Assembly (NCBI RefSeq): GCF_003947455.1
Contig: NZ_QHJH01000003.1
Location: forward strand, 56,458-120,457
Direction: 5' to 3'
DNA length: 64,000 nucleotides
Source of the DNA: Streptomyces sp. WAC 04229
Lineage (GTDB): Bacteria > Actinomycetota > Actinomycetes > Streptomycetales > Streptomycetaceae
The notes beneath the pieces are model-generated. The model searched no databases. It saw nothing but the letters and a program-made list of their open reading frames with translations, and was not told the DNA's origin. The position numbers and the translations under genes are program-made. Below are positions 16,850-25,629 of this stretch, in pieces. Positions within the stretch are counted from its first letter, which is position 1; each line of letters starts with the position of its first letter.

Positions 16850-18309
16850 GGGGCGATCCCCACACCGTCGATCCTGCTCCACGCCCGCTCCTGGGCGGCG
16901 GTCATGGCGGGCCACTGGAGTCCGCCGGGCCGGGGGCGCACCCGGGAGGCGTACGGCGACGGGCGGAAGCCGGGATCGTAGAAGCAGCCCTCGCCGTAGG
17001 TCGCGTCGAAGGCGGCGCAGGAGGCCGCGATCGAGCGCGCTCCGGGCTTGCGGCCCGTGCGGACCCAGGTGTCCAGCGCGGCGATGGAGCCGGCGTACTC
17101 GGAGTCGCTCAGCGAACTGTGCTCGGACTCCTTCGTGAAGGTCTGGACGAGGTTCCCGCCCCGGCCGGCGCCCCGGACAGCGGCCCGGTAGGCCGCCTCG
17201 TGCTCCACGAACGCCGTCGGGTCGTCGATGGCGTGCAGGGTGAGGACGGGCAGGTCGACGCGGCCCGTGAGGTCGCTGTCCCAGGAGAGGTCGCGGCGGG
17301 CGGCGGGGTCGGCCGAGAAGCGTTCCACACCCGCGTTGAGCGCCTTGTCGTCGTGTGAACCGGAGTACCGCACACCGCGGTTGCTCCACGGGTTCCGCCC
17401 GCCGAGCCGGTTCGACACGATGTCCCGGAAGGTGAACGTGGCGAACTTCAGATGCGACTCCAGGGTGCGCTCGGGGATGCGGGTGACGGCGAGGATGTCG
17501 TCGAGGTTGCGCTGCTGGAGGGCGGTCCGGTCGGCCGGGTCGGACTCGTGGCCGGTGCACTCCTGGAGACGGGCGGCGAGTCCGGCGCTCGTCATAGTGG
17601 AGCCGGGGCGCAGGCCCTGCCACAGCGGGTACTGCGGCTCGGTCGGGCGCGGGTGGTTGCGGCAGTAGTACTGGTAGACGACCCGCAGGTCCACGCGGTA
17701 GTCGTAGCCGCGCGAACCGCCGCCGAGGACGCCGTTGGTGAGCAGCACCCCGTCGTACGCGCCGTGGCGTCGGCCGTAGGTCTCCGCGACCTTGGCGGCG
17801 ACGTTGCCGCCCCAGGACTGGCCGTGCAGGTAGGTCCGTCCCGGCCGGCCGAACTCCTCGGTGAACAGGCGGCGTACGTTCTCGGTGTCCGCGGCGGCCA
17901 TCCGGGCGCCGTAGCCGCCGCGCCGGTATGCGGACGCGGCCCACGCGTAGCCTTCGTCGACCATCACGGTCCAGCGCTCCAGGTCCTCGGCGCCGCGGGC
18001 CGGGTCGGAGGCGTCGCCGAGGTCCGGGCCGCCGTGCGCGTGCACGACGAGGGAGCCGTTCCAGTCCTTCGGCACGGCCATCGTGTAGTACGCCCCGTTG
18101 GCGTCCCGGCCGGTGTAGCACGTGGCCTTTCCGGCCAGGGCGGGCGGGCAGTCGGCGGCCACGGGCCGTTCGGCCGCCCGCGCGGGGGCGGCCGACACGT
18201 TGCCGAGGGTGCCGAGGAGGACGGCCGCGAGGGCGGCCGCCACCACCGCCGGACGGCTCCGGCGGTGCGCGGTCCGGGTGGCGGGCGGGGGATCGTCGGG
18301 TCTGGTCAA
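16846..18309 (-). CDS. Secreted alpha/beta hydrolase
   Basis: A 487-residue protein with a long N-terminal Sec-type signal (Arg-rich, then AVVAAALAAVLLGTLGNVSA, cleavage near ARA). The nucleophile elbow is HGQSWGGNVAAK. The oxyanion region reads SLVVHAHGGPDLGDASD, and LPVLTLHAIDDPTAF places the acid Asp; a His lies in KESEHSSL. Several Cys pairs are consistent with export. Such enzymes include esterases and prolyl-type peptidases; the exact substrate is not evident. It sits among other secreted degradative enzymes. Confidence 0.8.
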   Translation of the reverse strand: MTRPDDPPPATRTAHRRSRPAVVAAALAAVLLGTLGNVSAAPARAAERPVAADCPPALAGKATCYTGRDANGAYYTMAVPKDWNGSLVVHAHGGPDLGDASDPARGAEDLERWTVMVDEGYAWAASAYRRGGYGARMAAADTENVRRLFTEEFGRPGRTYLHGQSWGGNVAAKVAETYGRRHGAYDGVLLTNGVLGGGSRGYDYRVDLRVVYQYYCRNHPRPTEPQYPLWQGLRPGSTMTSAGLAARLQECTGHESDPADRTALQQRNLDDILAVTRIPERTLESHLKFATFTFRDIVSNRLGGRNPWSNRGVRYSGSHDDKALNAGVERFSADPAARRDLSWDSDLTGRVDLPVLTLHAIDDPTAFVEHEAAYRAAVRGAGRGGNLVQTFTKESEHSSLSDSEYAGSIAALDTWVRTGRKPGARSIAASCAAFDATYGEGCFYDPGFRPSPYASRVRPRPGGLQWPAMTAAQERAWSRIDGVGIAP

Positions 18310-18481
18310 GGTGCGGCTCCTGTACGTGCTGCGTGCCGGCGCGAAGTTGCGCTGCGAGCCGGGATGCTAGGAATCCGCCGCGGCCGGGGCCACCCCTTCG
18401 ATCATTGCGTTCATAGTGTTCGCCCCACACCCACCGGATCGGCGCCCGCAGGCCGTCCTCCGGGACTCCCTGCGCGGCCCC

Positions 18482-18510
18482 TTGACGCCCCATTGGTCTC
18501 TACCTATCGT
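18482..18510 (+). promoter_or_regulatory. Promoter of the alginate-lyase-like gene
   Basis: TTGACG (18482-18487), a 17-bp spacer and TATCGT (18505-18510) form a good sigma-70-type promoter 67 bases before the start codon. A GAACGTTC palindrome at 18523-18530, just past the expected start point, could be an operator. Confidence 0.6.
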
Positions 18511-18576
18511 CACCGCGCAGTCGAACGTTCAGAACAACACTCAGCGTTCACATAGACGAACGGATGGACCCCCCAC

Positions 18577-19794
18577 ATGTCCTCTGCTCCCACACCTCGC
18601 CGCCGCAGATCCCGAGCCGTCCTCCTGACGGCCCTCACCGCCGCGCTGGCCGGCACCCTCCTGGCGGGACCCGGCCCGGCCGCTCCTCGCGCGCAGGCCG
18701 CACCGGCCGCGTTCACCCACCCCGGAGTCACCGTCTCCGAGGGCCAGCTCGACTTCGCCCGCGCCAAGGTGCAGGCCGGGGCCCAGCCCTGGAAGGGCGC
18801 CTTCGACCAGATGATGAGGAGCAGGTACGCCGACCTGAACCGCGTGCCCAAGCCCCGCGCGGTGGTCGAGTGCGGTTCCTACTCGAACCCCAACATCGGC
18901 TGCACCGACGAGCGCGAGGACGCGATCGCGGCCTACACCAACGCGCTGGCCTGGTACCTGACCCGCGACGAGCGGTACGCGCGCAAGGCGATCGAGCTGA
19001 TGGACGCCTGGTCAGCGGTGATCCGGGACCACACCAACAGCAACGCCCCGCTCCAGACCGGCTGGGCCGGCTCGTCCTGGCCCAAGGCCGCGGAGATCAT
19101 CAAGTACACGTACACCGGCTCGTGGGCCAACTCCGGCCGCTTCGCCACCATGCTCCGCGACGTCTACCTGCCCGAGATCATCAACGGCTCCCACTCCAAC
19201 GGCAACTGGGAGCTGACGATGATGGAGGCCGCCGTCGGCATCTCCGTCTTCCTGGAGGACAAGGCGTCGTACGACAAGGCCATGGCCAAGTTCCGCACCC
19301 GCACGGCCGCGTACGTGTACCTGGCCTCCGACGGGGCCCTGCCGAAGACCGTGCCGAGCCAGAACCTCAACACCCGGGACAAGATCGTCAAGTACTGGCA
19401 GGGCCAGTCCACCTTCGTCACCGGCCTCACCCAGGAGACCTGCCGGGACTTCACCCACACCGGGTACGGCATCTCGTCCGTCGCGCACGTCGCCGAGACC
19501 AGCCGGATCCAGGGGCAGGACCTGTACGGCACCGACGTGGGCGAGCGGCTGCGGCACGCGCTCGGCTTCCAGGCGAAGTACGAGCAGGGCGCGGCGGTCC
19601 CGGACTGGCTGTGCGGGGGCTCCGTGCACCTGGGCCTCGGCCCGGTCACCGAGGTCGGCTACAACGCCCTGCACCACCGCCTCGGCCACGCCATGGACAA
19701 CACCCAGGCCCTGACCGAGCGCACCCGTCCGTCCGGTTCGAACAACCTGTTCGTCGCCTGGGAGACGCTCACCCACGGGGACAACCCGGCGTGA
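18577..19794 (+). CDS. Secreted alginate-lyase-family polysaccharide lyase
   Basis: A 405-residue exported protein. The signal peptide runs from MSSAPTPRRRRS through VLLTALTAALAGTLLAGPGP to an ARAQAA cleavage region. The mature part is an all-helical alginate-lyase-type domain with NALAWYLTRDERYARKAIEL, LMDAWS, NGNWELTMMEAAVGISVF and QETCRDFTHTGYGISSVAHV, where His and Tyr residues line the active site in the family. It should cleave a uronic-acid polymer by beta-elimination. Nearby xylanase and hydrolase genes make plant or algal polymer degradation likely, but the true polymer is not shown. Confidence 0.85.
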   Translation: MSSAPTPRRRRSRAVLLTALTAALAGTLLAGPGPAAPRAQAAPAAFTHPGVTVSEGQLDFARAKVQAGAQPWKGAFDQMMRSRYADLNRVPKPRAVVECGSYSNPNIGCTDEREDAIAAYTNALAWYLTRDERYARKAIELMDAWSAVIRDHTNSNAPLQTGWAGSSWPKAAEIIKYTYTGSWANSGRFATMLRDVYLPEIINGSHSNGNWELTMMEAAVGISVFLEDKASYDKAMAKFRTRTAAYVYLASDGALPKTVPSQNLNTRDKIVKYWQGQSTFVTGLTQETCRDFTHTGYGISSVAHVAETSRIQGQDLYGTDVGERLRHALGFQAKYEQGAAVPDWLCGGSVHLGLGPVTEVGYNALHHRLGHAMDNTQALTERTRPSGSNNLFVAWETLTHGDNPA

Positions 19795-19816
19795 CACGGC
19801 GCCGGGTGACCGCGGC

Positions 19817-20923
19817 TCAGCTGTCGTAGTCCACGGTCAGCTTCTCGGAGACCGGGTACGTCTGGCAGGTCAGCACGTACCCGGCGTCGACCTCGGCGTC
19901 CTCCAGGGCGTAGTTGCGGCGCATGTCCGCCTCGCCGTCGGTGACCAGGGCGCGGCAGGTGCCGCAGACCCCGCCCTTGCAGGCGAAGGGCAGGTCGGGC
20001 CGGGTCTGCTGGGCTCCGTCGAGGACGGTCCGCCCGCGGGACAGGGAGGAGGTGGTGGAGCGGCCGTCCAGGGTGATGGTGACCTCGCTGACGGGTCCCT
20101 GCGGGCCGGTCTCCTCGTGGCGGACCTCCCGCACGGGCTCGTCGTCGGCGAAGAACAGCTCCCGGTGGACGCGGTCCGCCGGGACGCCGAGGCCGGCCAG
20201 GACCTGCTGGGCGTCGGCGACCATGCCCTGCGGGCCGCACAGCCACCAGTGGTCCGCGGCCGCCACGTCCACCAGCGAGCCGATGAGCGCCGAGAGGCGT
20301 CCGGCGTCCAGGCGGCCGGAGAGCACCTCGGCCTCGCGGGGTTCGCGGGAGAGCACGTGGGCCAGGTGGAAGCGGGTCGGGTGGAGGTCCTTCAGGTCGG
20401 CCAGGTCGTCGGCGAACATGACCGTGTCCGTGCGGCGGTTGCCGTAGAACAGGGTGACCGACGACCGGTCGTCGGCGGCCAGCACCGACTCGGCGATGGA
20501 CACCATGGGCGTGATGCCCGACCCGGCCGCGATCAGCACGTGGTGGCCGGGGACGGTCAGGTCGGGGGTGAACAGCCCGGTGGGCGCCATGACCTCGACG
20601 GTGTCGCCGGGCCGCACCTCCTCGACCAGCCACGAGGAGAACACCCCGCCGGGCACCACCCGGACCCCGATGCGCGGCACCGAACCGGCCGGCGCGCAGA
20701 TCGAGTACGAGCGCCGCTCGTCCCGGCCGTCCACCTCGCGCCGCAGGGTGAGCGACTGGCCGGGCGCGAAGGCGAACTCCCCGGCCAGCTCGTCCGGGAT
20801 GTCGAAGCTCACGGCCACCGCGTCCGCGCACAGCCGCTCGACGGCGGCCACGCGCAGACGGTGGAAGGCGGGCCGGCGGCGGGCACGCACCGGCGCTGCC
20901 GGGACGGGGGCGGTCGGGGGCAT
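19817..20923 (-). CDS. paaE: Phenylacetyl-CoA epoxidase reductase subunit PaaE
   Basis: A 368-residue electron-transfer protein. The N-terminal FAD domain has RRSYSICAP; the NAD domain has GHHVLIAAGSGITPMVSIAE and WWLCGPQGMV. The C-terminal plant-type [2Fe-2S] domain has FACKGGVCGTCRALV with a last Cys in VLTCQTYP. It passes electrons from NAD(P)H to the PaaAC oxygenase. ATG 20923 overlaps the paaD stop as ATGA; the frame upstream of it is not coding. Last gene of paaABCDE. Confidence 0.95.
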   Translation of the reverse strand: MPPTAPVPAAPVRARRRPAFHRLRVAAVERLCADAVAVSFDIPDELAGEFAFAPGQSLTLRREVDGRDERRSYSICAPAGSVPRIGVRVVPGGVFSSWLVEEVRPGDTVEVMAPTGLFTPDLTVPGHHVLIAAGSGITPMVSIAESVLAADDRSSVTLFYGNRRTDTVMFADDLADLKDLHPTRFHLAHVLSREPREAEVLSGRLDAGRLSALIGSLVDVAAADHWWLCGPQGMVADAQQVLAGLGVPADRVHRELFFADDEPVREVRHEETGPQGPVSEVTITLDGRSTTSSLSRGRTVLDGAQQTRPDLPFACKGGVCGTCRALVTDGEADMRRNYALEDAEVDAGYVLTCQTYPVSEKLTVDYDS

Positions 20924-21432
20924 CAGATCTCCTTGACGTACTCGAACGGCTCGCGGCAGGCCCGGCAGCGCCACAGGGCCTTGCAGGACGTGGCGGCGAA
21001 GCGGGAGGTCTCCTCTGTGTCCGCCGAGCCGCAGCGGGGACACGGCACCGCCACCCGGGTGGGTGACAGCACGAGAGGAACCGGCCCGCCACGGGGCGCG
21101 GGACCGGGCGGGGCGATGCCGTGCTCGGCGAGCTTGCGGCGGCCGGACTCGGTGATCCAGTCGCTGGTCCAGGGCGGGTCGAGGACCGTGCGGATCTCCA
21201 CGCGCTCGTATCCGGCGTCCCGCAGCCGGGCGGCGACGTCCGCGCGCATCTCGGCCATGGCCGGGCAGCCCGAGTAGGTGGGGGTCAGGCTCGCCACCAC
21301 GGTGCCGTCCGCGCCGACCTCGACGCCGCGCAGGACCCCGAGGTCGGCGAGGGTCAGCATGGGCAGCTCGGGGTCCGGCACCCGCTCGGCGACGCGGCGG
21401 GCGCGGGCGGTGTCCGGGAGCGCGGTCACCAT
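20923..21432 (-). CDS. paaD: Phenylacetyl-CoA epoxidase maturation protein PaaD
   Basis: A 169-residue protein of the MIP18/DUF59 family. LPMLTLADLGVLRGVEVGAD and TPTYSGCPAMAEMRADVA mark the DUF59 domain; the C-terminus carries a zinc-finger-like set of cysteines (CPRCGSADTE and CRACREPFEYV). PaaD is needed to assemble the epoxidase metal centres. It overlaps paaC by 7 bp with ATG 21432, or by 4 bp (GTGA) with GTG 21429; either start works. Confidence 0.93.
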   Translation of the reverse strand: MVTALPDTARARRVAERVPDPELPMLTLADLGVLRGVEVGADGTVVASLTPTYSGCPAMAEMRADVAARLRDAGYERVEIRTVLDPPWTSDWITESGRRKLAEHGIAPPGPAPRGGPVPLVLSPTRVAVPCPRCGSADTEETSRFAATSCKALWRCRACREPFEYVKEI

Positions 21433-22253
21433 GTCGCCTCCGGGTGGGCGCGGGCGACGCCCTGCAACTCGGTGAGCAGCGGCGCCAGATGCTCGGTGTG
21501 CTCGCCGGCGCGGCCGGAGCCGGGCAGCGGGCGGTACACCGGCAGGGGCAGGCCGGCCGCCTCGGTCACCTGGCGCAGCACGTCGGCGACCTCGTCCCGT
21601 ACGTCGTACGCCGTGTGCAGCTCGCCGAGGTACGGGGCGACCGCGTCCAGCGCCGCGCGCATCCTGCGCCGCGACTCGTCGGTGCCGTCGCCCAGGCGGA
21701 CGGCCCACTCGGCGGCGTACTGCCGGTGGTAGGCCAGTTCCTTGACGCCCTTGGCCGCGACCGCCGCGAGGACCGGGTCGGGGTGGTCCACCAGCCGCTG
21801 GAAGTGGGCCAGCCGCCAGCTGGAGAGCACCAGCAGACGCACCACGGCGAACGCGAAGTCGCCGCGGGGAAGCTCGGCCAGGGTCACGTTGCGGAAGTCG
21901 CCGGCGTCGCGGAAGTAGGCGAAGGCGTCCTCGTCGCGGCCGGTGCCGTCGGCCTGCCCGGCGCGCGCGTACAGCAGGCGGGCCTGGCCGAGGAGGTCGA
22001 GGCCGATGTTGGCCAGCGCCACCTCCTCCTCCAGCTCCGGGGCGCGGGTGACCCACTCGGCGAGCCGCTGGGCGCTGATCAGGGCGTCGTCGGCCAGCGC
22101 CACGCAGTCCGCGGCCAGTCCGGCGGCGTCGACGCCCTCGGGCACGGTGGTGTCGACGCCGTGCAGCGGGTCCTCGAAGCCGGTGCCGTAGGCCCAGCGG
22201 GTGTCGTCCTCGTGCCCCTCGGCCAGGGTGAGGTAGACGTGGTCGTCGCTCAT
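21426..22253 (-). CDS. paaC: Phenylacetyl-CoA epoxidase structural subunit PaaC
   Basis: A 275-residue ferritin-like helical protein that forms the stable PaaAC complex but has lost the di-iron centre. Recognisable blocks are APELEEEVALANIGLDLLGQ, RNVTLAELPRGDFAFAVVRL and VKELAYHRQYAAEWAVRLGD. It lies 9 bp after paaB and overlaps paaD. Confidence 0.95.
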   Translation of the reverse strand: MSDDHVYLTLAEGHEDDTRWAYGTGFEDPLHGVDTTVPEGVDAAGLAADCVALADDALISAQRLAEWVTRAPELEEEVALANIGLDLLGQARLLYARAGQADGTGRDEDAFAYFRDAGDFRNVTLAELPRGDFAFAVVRLLVLSSWRLAHFQRLVDHPDPVLAAVAAKGVKELAYHRQYAAEWAVRLGDGTDESRRRMRAALDAVAPYLGELHTAYDVRDEVADVLRQVTEAAGLPLPVYRPLPGSGRAGEHTEHLAPLLTELQGVARAHPEATW

Positions 22254-22262
22254 GCCCTGCTC

Positions 22263-22574
22263 CTAGATGTGGGGGACGTCGTCGGGGATGTCGTAGAAGG
22301 TCGGGTGGCGGTAGACCTTGTCCGCGCTGGGGGCGAAGAAGGGGTCCTTCTCGTCGCGGGTGGAGGCGGCGATGTGCTCGGAGCGGACCACCCAGATGCT
22401 CACGCCCTCGTTGCGCCGGGTGTAGAGGTCGCGGGCGTGGGTGAGGGCCATGGCGTCGTCGGCGGCGTGCAGCGAGCCGACGTGCACGTGGTTGAGGCCG
22501 CGCTTGCCGCGAACGAAGACCTCGTACAGCGGCCAGCCCTGCTTCTCGGGCTTCTCAGCCTTCTCGGCGGTCAT
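22263..22574 (-). CDS. paaB: Phenylacetyl-CoA epoxidase subunit PaaB
   Basis: A 103-residue small subunit. After a Lys/Glu-rich start it shows [40 protein letters not shown] and [13 protein letters not shown], the standard PaaB core. It bridges PaaAC complexes and is required for activity. ATG 22574 overlaps the paaA stop as ATGA. Confidence 0.96.
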   Translation of the reverse strand: MTAEKAEKPEKQGWPLYEVFVRGKRGLNHVHVGSLHAADDAMALTHARDLYTRRNEGVSIWVVRSEHIAASTRDEKDPFFAPSADKVYRHPTFYDIPDDVPHI

Positions 22575-23548
22575 GCCACCGCTCCCTTCGCCGCGCGGGC
22601 GGCCTGCTTGGCGGCGTGGGCGGTGGCCGCCTCGCGCACCCAGGCGCCCTCTTCGTGGGCGGTCCGCCGCCGATCGCTCCGTTGTGCGTTGCACGGGCCG
22701 TCGCCCTTGATGACCCGCATCAGCTCGTCCCAGTCCGGGGTGCCGAAGTCGTGGTGCCCCGCCTCCTCGTTCCACCGCAGCTTCGGGTCGGGCAGGGTGA
22801 CGCCGAGCTTCTCGGCCTGCGGGACGGTCATGTCGACGAAGCGGCGGCGCAGTTCGTCGTTGCTGTGCCGCTTGATCTTCCAGGCCATCGACTGCGCCGA
22901 GTTGGGCGAGGCGTCGTCGGGCGGGCCGAACATCATCAGGGACGGCCACCACCAGCGGTCCACCGCGTCCTGAACCATCTCGCGCTGGGCCGCGGTGCCG
23001 CGCATCATCGTCATCAGCAGCTCGTAGCCCTGCCGCTGGTGGAAGGACTCCTCCTTGCAGATGCGCACCATCGCGCGCGCGTACGGGCCGTACGAGCTGC
23101 GGCACAGCGGTACCTGGTTGCAGATGGCCGCGCCGTCCACGAACCAGCCGATCACGCCGACGTCGGCGAAGCTGAGGGTCGGGTAGTTGAAGATCGACGA
23201 GTACTTCTGCCGGCCCTCGATCAGGCGCTCGGTGAGGTCGTCGCGGTCGGCGCCGAGGGTCTCGGCGGCCGAGTACAGGTAGAGACCGTGGCCGGCCTCG
23301 TCCTGGACCTTGGCGAACAGGATCGCCTTGCGGCGCAGCGAGGGCGCCCGGGTGATCCACTCGCCCTCCGGCTGCATGCCGATGATCTCCGAGTGGGCGT
23401 GCTGGGCGATCTGCCGGATCAGCGTCTTCCGGTAGCCCTCGGGCATCCAGTCGCGCGGCTCGATGCGCTGGTCGTGCGCGATCGTCGCGTCGAAGTGCTC
23501 CTGGAGACCGTCCGGGGGCGGCGCCTCGGCGGCGTGTGTCGTGGTCAT
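22571..23548 (-). CDS. paaA: Phenylacetyl-CoA epoxidase catalytic subunit PaaA
   Basis: A 325-residue di-iron oxygenase subunit that converts phenylacetyl-CoA to the 1,2-epoxide. Iron ligands sit in [20 protein letters not shown] and [20 protein letters not shown] (ExxH pairs). [19 protein letters not shown] and [20 protein letters not shown] are further family blocks. The start at 23548 (MTTTHAAE) is chosen over an upstream in-frame codon, which would run into the operator region. First gene of the operon. Confidence 0.96.
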   Translation of the reverse strand: MTTTHAAEAPPPDGLQEHFDATIAHDQRIEPRDWMPEGYRKTLIRQIAQHAHSEIIGMQPEGEWITRAPSLRRKAILFAKVQDEAGHGLYLYSAAETLGADRDDLTERLIEGRQKYSSIFNYPTLSFADVGVIGWFVDGAAICNQVPLCRSSYGPYARAMVRICKEESFHQRQGYELLMTMMRGTAAQREMVQDAVDRWWWPSLMMFGPPDDASPNSAQSMAWKIKRHSNDELRRRFVDMTVPQAEKLGVTLPDPKLRWNEEAGHHDFGTPDWDELMRVIKGDGPCNAQRSDRRRTAHEEGAWVREAATAHAAKQAARAAKGAVA

Positions 23549-23564
23549 CGTCACCAGCTTCCCA

Positions 23565-23582
23565 ACCGACCATTCGTTCGGT
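23565..23582. promoter_or_regulatory. Operator-like inverted repeat upstream of paaA
   Basis: ACCGACCATTCGTTCGGT: arms ACCGA and TCGGT separated by 8 bases, 17 bp before the paaA start. The layout is like TetR-family operators, and paa operons of actinobacteria are often controlled by a TetR-type PaaR. No such regulator gene is in the window. Confidence 0.55.
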
Positions 23583-23640
23583 ACCAGTGTGACGGGTTTC
23601 CGGGCGCCGGGCAAGACCCGCGACCCCGCCGCTCACACTC

Positions 23641-23702
23641 TTGACAGGGCGCCCGGGCGGCTGGATTACTGGGCCGTGCCGCGCGCTAACCGAATGGTCG
23701 GT
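23641..23702 (+). promoter_or_regulatory. paaI-paaK promoter with second operator-like repeat
   Basis: TTGACA (23641-23646), an 18-bp spacer and ATTACT (23665-23670) form a fair promoter. ACCGAATGGTCGGT (23689-23702) lies just past the expected start point; its complement reads ACCGACCATTCGGT and shares 12 bases with the site upstream of paaA. One regulator probably binds both. Confidence 0.5.
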
Positions 23703-23725
23703 CGGGACAGAAGGTGGTGGGAAGG

Positions 23726-24172
23726 ATGTCGCAGGCCACTGGGCCGACACCCACGGAGACGATGTTCTCCGCGGACGAGGCCTCCCGGGGGCTGGGCATC
23801 GAGCTGGTCGAGCACGGCGAGGGGACCGCCGTGCTCCGGATGACCGTGACCCCGGCGATGGTGAACGGACACCGGATCGCCCACGGCGGCTATCTGTTCC
23901 TGCTCGCCGACACCGCCTTCGCCTGCGCCTGCAACAGCCACGGTCCGGTGACCGTCGCGGCCGGCGCCGACATCGTCTTCGTCGCCCCGGCCCGCGAGGG
24001 CGACGTCCTCGTGGCCCGCGCCGAGGAACGGGCCCGGTTCGGCCGCAGCGGCGTGTACGACGTGAGCGTGCGGCGCGGCGACGAGGTGATCGCGGAGTTC
24101 CGCGGACGCAGCCGCAGCATGCGGGACACCACCGGGGACCGGACGCCGGGCACGACGACGAAGGAGCCGTGA
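23726..24172 (+). CDS. paaI: Hydroxyphenylacetyl-CoA thioesterase PaaI
   Basis: A 148-residue hot-dog-fold thioesterase. The active-site helix reads VNGHRIAHGGYLFLLADTAF, with the catalytic acidic residue in LLAD, followed by ACNSHGPVTVAAGADIVFVA. PaaI removes CoA from dead-end hydroxyphenylacetyl-CoA. Start at ATG 23726 has AAGGTGG eight bases upstream. Its stop overlaps the paaK start (TGATG). Confidence 0.9.
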   Translation: MSQATGPTPTETMFSADEASRGLGIELVEHGEGTAVLRMTVTPAMVNGHRIAHGGYLFLLADTAFACACNSHGPVTVAAGADIVFVAPAREGDVLVARAEERARFGRSGVYDVSVRRGDEVIAEFRGRSRSMRDTTGDRTPGTTTKEP

Positions 24173-25518
24173 TGAGCAGCGAGCCGACGACCGGGGCGGC
24201 CCCGGCACCCCGCCCGGGTGAGCCACTCCCCCACGACCTGCTGGACGACGCCGAGCGCCTGTCCCGGGAGCAGCTCGCCGAGCTCCAGCTGGACCGGCTG
24301 CGCGCGACCCTGCGGCACGCCTACGAGAACGTGGAGCTGTACCGCAAGAAGTTCGACGCCGCCGGAGTCACCCCGGACGACTGCCGCAGCCTGGCGGACC
24401 TCTCCAGGTTCCCCTTCACCACCAAGGCGGACCTGCGGGACACCTACCCCTTCGGCATGTTCGCCGTCCCGATGGAGGACGTGCGGCGGGTGCACGCCTC
24501 CAGCGGCACCACCGGCTGCGCCACCGTCGTCGGGTACACGGACAAGGACCTGTCCATGTGGGCGGACGTCGTCGCCCGTTCGATCCGGGCCGCGGGCGGG
24601 CGCCCCGGCCACAAGGTGCACATCTCCTACGGCTACGGCCTGTTCACCGGCGGCCTCGGCGCGCACTACGGCGCCGAACGCGCCGGCTGCACGGTGATCC
24701 CGGCCTCCGGCGGCATGACCGCGCGCCAGGTGCAGATCATCCAGGACTTCCGGCCCGAGATCATCATGGTCACCCCCTCCTACCTGCTCACCCTGCTCGA
24801 CGAGTTCGAGCGGCAGGGCGTCGACCCGCGCTCCACCTCGCTGAAGGTCGGCATCTTCGGCGCCGAGCCGTGGACCGAGGAGATGCGCCGCGAGATCGAG
24901 GAGCGGATGGACATCCACGCCGTGGACATATACGGCCTGTCCGAGGTGATCGGCCCGGGTGTGGCGCAGGAGTGCGTCGAGACCAAGGACGGGCTGCACG
25001 TGTGGGAGGACCACTTCTATCCGGAGGTGGTGGACCCGCTCACGGACGCCGTCCTGCCCGAGGGCGAGGAGGGCGAGATCGTCTTCACCTCCCTCACCAA
25101 GGAGGCGCTGCCGGTCGTCCGCTACCGCACGCGCGACCTGTCCCGGCTGCTGCCGGGCACCGCCCGCCCCGCCTTCCGCCGGATGCAGAAGGTCACCGGC
25201 CGCTGCGACGACATGATCATCCTGCGTGGGGTGAACGTCTTCCCCACCCAGATCGAGGAGATCGTGCTGCGCACGCCGGGCGTCGCCCCGCACTTCCAGA
25301 TCCAGCTCTCCGAACGCGGCCGGATGGACCACATGACCGTGCGGGTCGAGGCCCGCCCCGACGCCGGTCCCGAGCAGCGCGGGGCCGCCGCCCGGGCGAT
25401 CGTCCAGGGCGTCAAGGACGGCGTGGGCGTCACGGTCGAGGTGGAGGTCGTCGCGCCGGAGACCCTGGAGCGCTCCCTCGGCAAGATCCGCCGGGTCCGG
25501 GACCTGCGCGGTGCGTGA
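24172..25518 (+). CDS. paaK: Phenylacetate-CoA ligase PaaK
   Basis: A 448-residue adenylate-forming enzyme that activates phenylacetate with ATP and CoA. Motifs: HASSGTTG phosphate loop, SYGYGLFTGGLGAHYGAER, FGAEPWTEEMRREIEERMDI, DIYGLSEVIGPGVAQEC and the hinge region RCDDMIILRGVNVFPTQIEE. The loop is followed by CAT where these enzymes usually have a basic residue, Pro, Thr. Start ATG 24172 with GGAG eight bases upstream, coupled to paaI. Confidence 0.95.
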   Translation: MSSEPTTGAAPAPRPGEPLPHDLLDDAERLSREQLAELQLDRLRATLRHAYENVELYRKKFDAAGVTPDDCRSLADLSRFPFTTKADLRDTYPFGMFAVPMEDVRRVHASSGTTGCATVVGYTDKDLSMWADVVARSIRAAGGRPGHKVHISYGYGLFTGGLGAHYGAERAGCTVIPASGGMTARQVQIIQDFRPEIIMVTPSYLLTLLDEFERQGVDPRSTSLKVGIFGAEPWTEEMRREIEERMDIHAVDIYGLSEVIGPGVAQECVETKDGLHVWEDHFYPEVVDPLTDAVLPEGEEGEIVFTSLTKEALPVVRYRTRDLSRLLPGTARPAFRRMQKVTGRCDDMIILRGVNVFPTQIEEIVLRTPGVAPHFQIQLSERGRMDHMTVRVEARPDAGPEQRGAAARAIVQGVKDGVGVTVEVEVVAPETLERSLGKIRRVRDLRGA

Positions 25519-25525
25519 AACGTGA

Positions 25526-25547
25526 GGACGAACACGTCTGTTCGTCC
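25526..25547 (+). terminator. Hairpin after paaK
   Basis: GGACGAAC (25526-25533) and GTTCGTCC (25540-25547) can pair as a perfect 8-bp stem with a 6-base loop, 7 bases past the paaK stop. No U-tract follows. It may terminate paaIK transcription or be an operator for the FMO gene. Confidence 0.45.
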
Positions 25548-25629
25548 CTCGTGCTGGTGTGCCGCGGGATGCGGATGGGCAGTCAATGCATGATCGGGGG
25601 AGGTCTGGTCCGTCCTGGGGGGAAGTCCC

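Noticed and set aside
16846..18493. 853-codon minus-strand frame overlapping the hydrolase and APH genes
   Set aside because: Shadow of the plus-strand kinase and of the hydrolase in another frame; no family resemblance.
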